From positions 2,604,001 through 2,668,000 of the forward strand of contig CP071494.1 in assembly GCA_017354895.1 (NCBI GenBank): a DNA stretch of 64,000 bases. Reading direction: 5' to 3'. Positions 56,108-64,000 of the stretch are shown here, piece by piece. Position numbers and translations under genes: made by a program. The DNA comes from Podospora comata. Lineage: Eukaryota; Ascomycota; Sordariomycetes; Sordariales; Podosporaceae. Under the pieces are notes generated by a model. It did no database searches and was not told where the DNA came from. It worked only from the letters and a program-made list of their open reading frames with translations. The stretch's first letter is position 1. Each line of letters opens with the position of its first letter.

Positions 56108-57068
56108 CGCCCCACAGCTTGTCATAGGACTTATGCACTGTAAGAGTTGTTGGCCTTGGATATTGTATACGAAGTTGCTCCGGGAATAAGTCGATGCAGC
56201 GGGCTGCATGAAACTTCGTGTAACGGCCGCCCGGAGATCGACTGTTGTGAGCTATGACGTCGAGTAGCTATCTTCAACTGAAGGTATCTAAGCTCATCAT
56301 CACTGTTGACTGTTTGCAAATTGAATCAAGATGTATTGTGCGGATTGAGATAGTTTTATTGCTACGTTTTATTTTGTATTTTTAGTTTAGCGATGGAGAA
56401 AGATGAACTTATCTCTTTGATAATATTAATCATTCATTCCTCTTCTGCCTTGGTATATCTCAAGCATTCGAGACTCATGTGCGCGCATCTTTGCTGCGGT
56501 TAGGCACGACGACCAAGTGCCAAGATGTGAAGATCGTATTCTAGTTAAAGATGAACCTCGTGATATTTCTAAGGATGATGCCCGGGCTTTGTTGGCCGGA
56601 TAGTGCATGTAATCAACCGATGTTACGCTGCAGCTGCGTTCGTTTGTAGCTCCACTCAACGCACGCCAATCTAGGCACTTGACACGAGATCAAATGAGAG
56701 GAAAAATATGGGAAGCTCGGCGGTGTTACTCAGCATGTTCATCGATATACGAGATCCTGCGGAGTTGAGAGTCACATTCCACTTTACTCCTTCTGTACTG
56801 TTGTCAGACGTACTGATCATGTTACACCCACTAAACTCTACGGCCGCTCATCCGTGAGAGACCGAAACAAGCTTTCACTTTACGAACTTCAAGTTCCACG
56901 ACAGTTCGGTCACCTCACAATTTTCCGTATTCGGGAGCACCGCGTGGCTGATCGTGTTGCTAAATTTGCTTGCTGGAAGTCCCTGGATTTGACGCTGCAC
57001 AGCAAGAGACCCTGTATTCGGGGCTTAGCTGACATCATGAAGCGCGTAGACTATGGGGGCCCGCCGAA

Positions 57069-57075
57069 TATAAAA
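57069..57075 (+). promoter_or_regulatory. TATA box of the small secreted protein gene
   Basis: TATAAAA lies about 120 nt upstream of the start codon at 57194, followed by a short C/A-rich leader. This fits a strongly inducible promoter. Confidence 0.6.
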
Positions 57076-57193
57076 ACGTCATCGCAGCCACTCTGACTCG
57101 CAATTAACTACGCACCACAACGCTCTTGAGCATCTTACATCAACAATCACTACCAGCTACCTACATACCTACCTATTCCAACAAATCTTTATC

Positions 57194-57598
57194 ATGGCTC
57201 CTATCTCTCTTCTCACCATGGCGCTCATGCCTCTGCTCGCCCTTGCCATGCCCACAGCTATCCCCGCAACAGCGTCCGCAGTCGACGTACCCGGCAACGT
57301 TTTAGTCTGTACTGGCGAAAATTACATGGGAGAATGCCAAACCGTTCAGTTTAATATCGAATATCCTGGCGAATGCCTGCCTATTCCAGAGCCGTTCAAG
57401 AACAACGTGGGGTCATTCAAGCCAGACCGTGGTGCCATCTGCCGTCTTTTCGCCGCCGATCGGCCAGATTGCACCGGCTCCGGTCTCTCGATCTTGTATT
57501 ACCCTGGTCAGGCGGATCTTCTGACGGACAATGGAGAATATATTGCCGGGCATGAGGCGACCTATTGGAGGTGCCAGACGTGCACTGGCTGCACCTGA
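57194..57598 (+). CDS. Small secreted cysteine-rich protein, beta/gamma-crystallin-like
   Basis: The product has 134 residues. A signal peptide (about 1-20: MAPISLLTMALMPLLALAMP) is followed by a short Ala/Thr-rich stretch that may be a pro-segment. The mature part has eight cysteines (four disulphides possible). The pattern VLVCTGENYMGECQTVQF, then NNVGSFKPDRGAICRLF and a tyrosine-rich ILYYPG resembles the Greek-key layout of beta/gamma-crystallin-like secreted fungal proteins, a family whose members include effector-like and antimicrobial proteins. The likeness is by eye only. It lies alone between inverted-repeat arms at 55950 and 59562, with its own TATA box. The ATG context is ATCATGG. 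Confidence 0.85.
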   Translation: MAPISLLTMALMPLLALAMPTAIPATASAVDVPGNVLVCTGENYMGECQTVQFNIEYPGECLPIPEPFKNNVGSFKPDRGAICRLFAADRPDCTGSGLSILYYPGQADLLTDNGEYIAGHEATYWRCQTCTGCT

Positions 57599-57870
57599 GC
57601 GTAGAGTGTGATGAGTTGGTAGGTAAGTTACCAGACTCGGTACAACTTTCAGGCAAGGTCAAGAGCTAATCACCTGGAAGCTAGAAGTATGTGGAGTGAG
57701 TCACGACAGTGATACTTCAGCTCGGAGACTATTGTTATGGGATATGGGGATATGCATGTATGTGAGATGACGATGAGGCTTATGAAGGCTTAATATAGAT
57801 TTAATGTAATAATGCTCATTTACAACAGAGATTCTCTGTTCTTTGGCCTTCCACGTGAAGATCCGTTGTC

Positions 57871-58756
57871 TCATACCGACCCTTCAAAAGCCTTGACACA
57901 CAATACCGCCGCCACAGCAGCAACACTCCCCAGCAAAGCCATTTGCACACCCTCCCACACAGCTCTTCTCAACCCTTCTCTTGCCAACGTCTTCCTCACC
58001 AACGCCCTTGTCATTCCTTGTCAGAATAAAGTCCTTCCCAAAGCCAAAGAGAAATAAAGCGACCACACAAACCCCAAAGCTCCACGCTAATCCCACATGT
58101 ATATTCTCCATGCCGAAAAAGAAGTACGGAAACAGGAGCAGTATCCCCCCAAGTAAATAATCAAAACACACAGCCAACCCTGCCACAATGGGACTCTCAT
58201 TCACCTCCTCAGCGGCCTTCTCCTCGGAGTCTTGACACCAGCGACAAGAAGGAAGCAACCTATCGCTGCTTGATACCTCCTCTTTCTCTCCCTCTTCCGC
58301 CTCCTCCGCTAATGGTGACGAAGACTGACAGAGGTAGAAGAAGGGCGAGTAGCTAGATAGCCGCCAATTCCCATGCTGATGCTACCTACACAGATCTCCG
58401 CCATGCCGGCGTAGATTACTGTGCGGGTATTCCCAGTGAGGATAGGCCTGCTGTTAGGACAAAGGGAACGATGAGACCATGTGCGAAGCCGAAGGTGAAG
58501 TTTGAGAGGAAGGAAGCGAGTGGTATGGTGGGCATGGTAAAGGTTGAGGGGGAGGTGATGAGCTCGGTGAGGTCGGTTACTGTAATTGGGAAGAGGAAGA
58601 GTCTGAAAACCGCTCCGTGGAGAGGGATCTTTTGTGGAAAGAGGAGGAGATGGGGATTGATTCGTAGATTGGGATGTTGTTCTCAGAGGTGGACGGAGAG
58701 TCACCTCTGATGAGGCGGCTGAGCTTTTGGGACAAGGATACTTGTGGTTGTGACAT
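57871..58756 (-). pseudogene. Broken CCC1-like vacuolar iron/manganese transporter
   Basis: CCC1-family proteins carry Fe2+ or Mn2+ into the vacuole. The minus strand shows, in order, an N-terminal tail (MSQPQVSLSQKLSRLIRGD), then GLIVPFVLTAGLSSLG, NTRTVIYAGMAEICVGSISM, SPIVAGLAVCFDYLLGG and a C-terminal WEGVQMALLGSVAAA. These are CCC1 signatures but they lie in different frames, so the reading frame changes at least three times. The large cytosolic loop expected between the second and third membrane segments is missing, and the aspartate of the usual SDGLTVPF motif is changed (FAHGLIVPF). I read this as a dead, partly deleted copy; an intact CCC1 is expected elsewhere. Introns alone do not restore it. 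Confidence 0.65.
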
Positions 58757-59372
58757 GTTGTTGGGGAGGAAAGTTTTATATCAGTGTGGAGGAGTGAAAT
58801 TCGGGAAGTATCAAGGGACGGCTGATGAGGTCAGGAATGAGGGAAGCCCGTCATCTTTCTAATCTCTTGTCCAGAGCACATCTGTAGCTTGAAGCATTTC
58901 CTGTCCATCAGAAGACTCTGACACCAAGCCACGACATCCCACCGCTACCATCTCATCCGCGGCTGTCCTGCAAAGACATTGAAAATGCATGTAATGCCAT
59001 CGGTTCAGCCATCCCCCACGTCCATGTGCAGCAAGACAACATTACTAGCGCCACGGGCTGCTGCAACTTCAGGCCATCAAATCCAGTGTCAAGACAGCAG
59101 CTACACACGTGTAGAGTGCTATTGTTGGTACACTAGGAAATCTTATCGTGGGATTCGGTGAGCATTTCGGACATTTACAATACACACGTGGGCCGGATTC
59201 TCTATGATGCGTTCCTAGTCTATTCCCAAAGCAATGACCGAGAGACGGGCTTGAGGGGAATAAAAGCTTGTTCAGGCGTTGTAAATGATAAGGAATATGT
59301 TCTTATGTGTGTGGTAGGCTGGTAGTAAGAGTGTGATTGATATCAGTTGGTTGATCTTGATTTGTTGGGCTA

Positions 59373-59562
59373 GTGACCTAGGAAAGTCACTGGCCGCGAA
59401 AAGAGAGACCAAAAGGCCAGAAATTGGTTGACCAAATAGGTATTACAATATTGGTTGTTGGTTGCTCAGTCTAAAAGTAAACAAACTGGAAATCCGGCCT
59501 TAAAAGCAAACCCAAGGTGGGGGGTCTGGTGAATGACAGGCCCTTTATCAGGTGCCCCACAT
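59373..59562 (-). repeat. Right arm of the 3.6-kb-spaced inverted repeat
   Basis: The reverse complement starts TGTGGGGCACCTGA, like the left arm at 55950, and stays alignable for roughly 160-190 nt. Gaps of several bases separate the arms' middle parts. The flanks next to the outer ends do not show a clear target duplication. Confidence 0.6.
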
Positions 59563-59941
59563 GATTGGTATTGAGTTATGGCGTGATGAGAGAGGCGCAT
59601 CGTATATACAACATTGAGTGCTATCAACACCGCATAGGAAGTTCTTGCGAATGTGTAGATAGTTGCATTCAGACTAGGCCCGAGGTTCTCAAAGATGGCG
59701 TCGAAGTAAAAGATCTCCTCACACGTGCGTCGAAGTTGGGAATGTCATTTGTCGTCCGTGCTGAAATCGAGCACGGAATACTGCAACTGGGAATATCAGG
59801 ATCACATTTTAACTCGATTTAAAATTAGTTTACAGTTTCTAAAATATCGGGAGACGGTTGCTATTAAAGCTCTAAACTATGTCCATTTCATCCGTTTGCT
59901 TCATCTACTATACTCCCAGTCTCCCATTGTATATTCGTTTT

Positions 59942-60018
59942 CTCAATGGCTTCGTACTTACCCAATTCCTTAGCATTAGCCGCTACCATTGCGGGCCTGA
60001 TCACTGCAGTAAAATCAT
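59942..60018 (-). repeat. Left copy of an 80-nt inverted pair beside an LTR-like block
   Basis: Read on the minus strand this begins ATGATTTTACTGCAGTG and matches 60531-60610 read on the plus strand (both contain GCCCGC, GGGTAA and GAAGC in the same order), at about three identical bases in four. It directly abuts the LTR-like block. Differences are mostly transitions. Confidence 0.55.
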
Positions 60019-60495
60019 TGTTGTGACCTTTCGGTAGGAGGGTCCAGTTGGGAGGCTTCCGGAGAGGCTCCTGGGGATGCTTGGTGAGGAGGGTCCCGGA
60101 GGAGGCTTTGGGGAAGCTCTTCCGGAGGCTCACCTGGAGGCTCCAAGCGTGGCTCACGGCGCAGATACCGGAGGCACACGGGAGTGAGACTCTTGGAGAG
60201 AGTCTCTGGCAACGGAGGATGCGGAGTGACTCGAAATGACCGGTTTTCTTATGGGAAAAGCAGCTTCGAAAGGTCACGCAACATGCTCCGGTGCCGTGGA
60301 AATAAGGAAATGAAGGAAAGAAATGACACTGAAATAAACAGGCAATCCAAAAGAATGATATGACTTGTGTTCAATGATTAAAGATAGATGGGGAGCTCTG
60401 GTGAGAGCGTCCCAAGGCAAGGCCTTTTAAATTACGGAATCGAGGGTCCCGGGACCCAATGTGATCATCCACCTGTGGCTCGGAGGGTCACAACA
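60019..60495. mobile_element. Possible LTR-like fossil, 477 nt
   Basis: The block begins TGTTGTGACC and ends GGTCACAACA, a perfect 10-nt terminal inverted repeat with TG...CA ends as in long terminal repeats. A purine-rich run lies just outside the right end on the minus strand. Each end is followed outward by a copy of the same 80-nt sequence, so this looks like two old fragments of one element in opposite orientation. Family is not determined; a MITE is an alternative. It is old and not intact. No clear target-site duplication is seen. Confidence 0.4.
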
Positions 60496-60530
60496 GTTAT
60501 GCTTCTTCTTTATCATATGAGGCAGCTCCC

Positions 60531-60610
60531 ATGATGACTTTACCGCGGTGGCTAAGCCCGCGAGAGCGGCAGCTGACGCCCAAGAACTGGGTAAAGTATG
60601 AAGCTATAGA
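60531..60610 (+). repeat. Right copy of the 80-nt inverted pair
   Basis: This is the partner of 59942-60018 in opposite orientation, about 35 nt beyond the right end of the LTR-like block. It may be the start of an element's internal region. Confidence 0.55.
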
Positions 60611-61661
60611 GATACTGGTACCGGTAGTTGAATGAGAGTAGAGTGGATAAGCAAAGCGGGAATGAATGTGTCACAGTGCCAACCAAGAACTAGGCATAGT
60701 TTCTTGTTATTGCACGAAGGAGAGAGAGAGAGGAGCGAAGCTCTCTCCGAACTTGAGACCTGCTCTGCTGTATGACTAAGCCGTTATCCCTTAAGGTTGG
60801 TCTAGTGCGGTGACAGAATGGAGGTAACTGCGGGCGTTTTGTACTTACCGACCCTTACGTAGTGTTAAATGCTATAAACCGATTTTAAATCAACCTAAAT
60901 AGGCAGCGAGTCAAGTACTGATTATTTTCGAGGTCAACTGCAACTACAAAACCAAGTAAAGTGAGGAGGGGTTACACACTACACAGTGTTGACCACAGTA
61001 TCACACTGAGTATATACATTGTGTAGATCACGCTTTCACCAGTCACTTATTTATACTCCTACCTAGTTTCTTCCTTCTCTTCTATACCTTAGAATCAACG
61101 ATAGTAAAATAATCTGCCATTAGTGGCCCTGCCTTTTCGTGACAGGAGGGAGTGGGGCGCCGCCCGTTACCCGTACCCAGGGAGCGACCCACTTTTTGGG
61201 ACAGGGCACCCACTTGCTGGTGGGACCTGAGCCACTGGGTTCGACAACACCAGAATTGACACCCCCCATATACGATTTGACACACACCAGCGGGAACGCC
61301 GCCAATCACGATGCTTCGAATTATGCGCGGTGGCGGCCTGCCCTCCAGGCGCCAACACAAACAAAATGTGCAGCGTGCGGGGCGAGTGACCCATGCAAAC
61401 GCAACACCTTGACAACGGCGACTACAATAACAACCTTCAACCTCCTCAATCAGACCGACCGGGATTCACGCTACGAACTCGACAGCTACTTACGGTAGAT
61501 AGTTCTCGCCTGTCTAGCAGCTACCCCATTTCAGCTGCTGATATACTGTGCCTCCAGTACCGCGAACATTAGCTGTCCGCTCGCGCGACTGGTTGCCGCA
61601 CCGCCGAACATTTAATTCGTATGAATCGCCGCCGAGAGAGCTGAACCTGGCTGCCTGTGTA

Positions 61662-64000
61662 ATGCGGCTCCTTGAACGTGACGATACCGGCGACTTCCAC
61701 CTGAAGGACCTGCCCAACAACGCGATTCCGCCTTACGCGATACTCTCACACACATGGGGCGACGAAGAGGTCCTCTTCAAAGATCTGGTGGATGGTACGG
61801 GCAGGAAAAATGCAGGCTATGCTAAGGTTCAGTTTTGCGGAGATCAAGCCTGGCGCGATGGGCTGAAACATTTCTGGATCGACACATGCTGCATCGACAA
61901 GTCGAACGCTGTCGAGCTCCAGCACGCTCTCAACTCCATGTTCCAGTGGTATCGTAACGCCACCAAATGCTATGTCTATCTCACAGACGTCCCAACCCGC
62001 AAGTGGGACGCCGACGGCAACTCTGGTTGGGAACTGGCTTTTCGGACATGCAGATGGTTTACCCGAGGATGGACTCTGCAGGAGCTTATTGCTCCAACAA
62101 TCGTTGAATTCTTCTCTAAGGAGTACGAGTATTTGGGGGATAAAAAGTCTTTGGAACGAGAAATCCACGATATAACCGGAATTCCTCTGAAAGCTCTTCA
62201 GGGAAGACCTCTATCCGATTTCAGTATTGCCGAACGAATGGCGTGGATAGAGAAGCGCGATACAAAATTTGAGGAAGATAAGGCTTACTCGCTATTCGGT
62301 ATCTTTGACGTGCATATACCGGTTATTTACGGCGAAGGAAAACAGAAGGCATTGAAGCGGTTGCAAGACAAGATCCGCGAGGATTATCTATGTTTAGCAA
62401 AGCTGTGGTCCGCTGAGCCGCGAGACCCGCACCACGAGAAGGAGCGCATCGAGCTAGCAAAGGGTGGTCTGCTGGCTGATGCTTACCGCTGGGTCTTTGA
62501 CAACCCCGAATTTCGGCAATGGCGCCATAACTCAGAGAATCGACTTCTCTGGATCAAGGGCGACCCTGGCAAAGGCAAGACCATGTTGCTCTGCGGCATC
62601 ATCGACGAGCTAGAGCAACCTATCACTGCTAGTGGTGGCAACTTGGCGTATTTCTTTTGTCAAGCTACCGACTCGCGCATCAATAGCGCAATTGCCGTGC
62701 TACGGGGGTTGATTTACCTCCTTGCTCGCCGACAACCGCGTCTCCTCTTATATCTGCCCGAGAATACGTACGCTTCCGACGACGCAATGGCATGGGTCGT
62801 TCTACCGAAAGTTTTACGGCGTATGCTAGAAGATCCAGACTTGAAGGAAACCTACCTGGTCATTGATGCCCTTGACGAATGCGTTATCGACCTACCCAAA
62901 CTTTTGGATTTTGTCGTCATTTCACCAGGACGCGTCAAGTGGCTCTTATCAAGTCGGAACGAGGTTCTTATTGAGGAGAAGCTAAAACCTGATGTTGGGC
63001 GGACGAGACTTAGTCTCGAGTTGAAAGCGAATGCGATGCAAGTGTCTCACGCCATCGATGCGTATATCGACGGCAAGCTATCAGGTCTCGCATCACTTCA
63101 AGACGACACGCCGTTGAAAAATCAAGTGCGGGATATTTTGCACCGAAAGGCAAACGGCACGTTCCTCTGGGTTGCTCTCGTTATACAAGAGCTCAGTGAG
63201 GATGATGTTGAGAGCTGGCATGCTCTTCAAATCGTCGAAGAAGTGCCGTCGGGCCTAGATAGGATGTATGATCGCATGTTAAATGGAATCAGTCGGTACA
63301 AAAGGGACTTGGAATTTTGCTGGCGCATACTCTTGGTGGCCACGGTTGCATACCGCCCACTCTACTTGGACGAGATAGGCAGCTTATCTGAATTACCGGA
63401 GCAGATTGTGGGATCAACAGAGAATATTAGGAAAGTCGTGGCTAAGTGCGGATCGTTTCTCACCATCCGAGAAGACAAGATCTACCTTATCCATCAGTCA
63501 GCCAAGGACTACTTAAGCGCATCCGCCTTGATCTTCCCCCATGGCGCACCAATTGCCCACCGGGATATATGCGCTCGATCGCTAGAGCTTATGTTACAGA
63601 AGTTAAGACGCGACATGTACGGCTTAGTTACCCCGGGATTTCCTATCGACCAGGCCCGCACGCCAGAACCGGACCCTCTTGTGACAGTACGGTATTCGTG
63701 CGTCTTCTGGGTTGACCACCTCCGCGATTCGATTACTGATAAAGACACGCCACAACGCAACACACTGAATGCGGTCCAGACGTTCCTTGAACAGAAGTAT
63801 CTTTACTGGCTCGAAGCTCTTAGTCTACTCCGAGCTATATCGGAGGGTGTCATTGCCATAAGAAAGCTTGAGGGCCTACTAGTAAGTATAGCTTACTAAG
63901 ACGAGACAGCTATACTAACAGAGATATAGGGGCGAACTCATCAAGGGCAGCTAACAACTTTTATCCGGGATGCGCACCGGTTCGCTCTCTCCAACAGATG
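61662..64000 (+). CDS. HET-NACHT NOD-like receptor, het-d/het-e family, 3' end beyond the window
   Basis: Such receptors trigger cell death in heterokaryon incompatibility and are viewed as fungal innate-immunity sensors. Exon 1 is 61662-63881 (740 residues); a 48-nt intron (63882-63929, donor GTAAGT, acceptor TAG) leads to an exon that continues past the edge. The N-terminal HET domain (about 1-230) has AILSHTWGDEEV, WIDTCCIDK and GWTLQELIAP. The NACHT domain has a Walker A GDPGKGKTML at about 299-308 and a Walker B-like YLVIDALDEC at about 398-407. The region after it (IHQSAKDYLSA, then PGFPIDQ and YSCVFWVDHL) matches the stretch that precedes WD40 repeats in HNWD proteins. The repeats themselves would lie to the right. 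I see no break. Start at the ATG of MRLLERDDTG, typical of the family. Confidence 0.92.

Larger units (their letters stand above)
55365..57193. other. Gene-poor region with one arm of an inverted repeat
   Basis: A 66-codon frame at 55479-55679 may be receptor or other debris. A 15-nt near-perfect palindrome (GGTTGTCATGACAAC) lies at about 55828-55842. The repeat arm (55950-56107) is listed separately. 56.3-57.07 kb is A/T-rich with nothing recognised, apart from the promoter of the secreted-protein gene at its end. Confidence 0.5.
58757..61661. other. Repeat-bearing gene-poor interval left of the HET-NACHT gene
   Basis: This holds the right arm of the long inverted repeat (59373-59562), an LTR-like block with inverted flanks (59942-60610), a hairpin-prone GA-rich stretch (about 60718-60750) and an unassigned stretch (61.0-61.5 kb). 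Short frames are not gene-like. The promoter of the HET-NACHT gene should lie within 61.4-61.66 kb. Confidence 0.5.

Noticed and set aside
60960-61480. LTR plus primer-binding-site and leader of a retroelement beside the HET-NACHT gene
   Set aside because: The stretch has a loosely LTR-like look (A/T-rich, then G-rich leader), but no clear ends, no inverted termini and no second copy in the window.

Overview
The window looks like nuclear DNA of a filamentous ascomycete, most likely a sordariomycete of the Sordariales (Podospora/Chaetomium-like). The reasons are short introns (about 43-97 nt) with GTRNGT donors and CTAAC/CTRAC branch sites, strong GC-rich coding bias, a HapX-type iron regulator with four cysteine clusters, an AA9 lytic polysaccharide monooxygenase, and a HET-NACHT NOD-like receptor of the het-d/het-e type. 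Exon joins were read by eye from splice signals and reading frame; no alignment was run.

Region 1 (1-47 kb) is a conserved housekeeping block. In order it holds: a small unknown gene; mitochondrial homoaconitase LYS4; a Zn(II)2Cys6 regulator; a secreted AA9-CBM1 cellulose oxidase; two Golgi-type glycosyltransferases (GT32 and GT31) in tandem; the beta subunit of cytosolic phenylalanyl-tRNA synthetase; an 1824-residue protein of unknown role with Sel1-like repeats; HapX; COG2; mitochondrial ribosomal protein L1; cytosolic glutamyl-tRNA synthetase; the PNS1 choline-transporter-like protein; and a 1379-residue VIT-vWA protein. Several pairs are divergent with short shared promoters (MRPL1/GUS1, VIT-vWA/643-residue gene) or convergent with very short spacers (COG2/MRPL1).

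Region 2 (47.5-64 kb) is accessory in character. It has a nine-exon gene with a STAND-type N-terminal helical region but no visible NTPase, a Q/V-rich repeat protein, a decayed NACHT receptor, a small secreted eight-cysteine crystallin-like protein, a broken CCC1-like vacuolar iron transporter, two sets of inverted repeats that look like old mobile-element debris, and a HET-NACHT receptor running off the right edge. This is the kind of neighbourhood where fungal allorecognition and innate-immunity genes turn over quickly.

Two themes link the genes. Iron: homoaconitase (4Fe-4S enzyme), HapX (iron regulator) and a dead CCC1-like transporter share the window. Fungal NLR biology: a receptor, a dead receptor, and two possible partner proteins lie within 17 kb. 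Both groupings are inferences from position and family knowledge.
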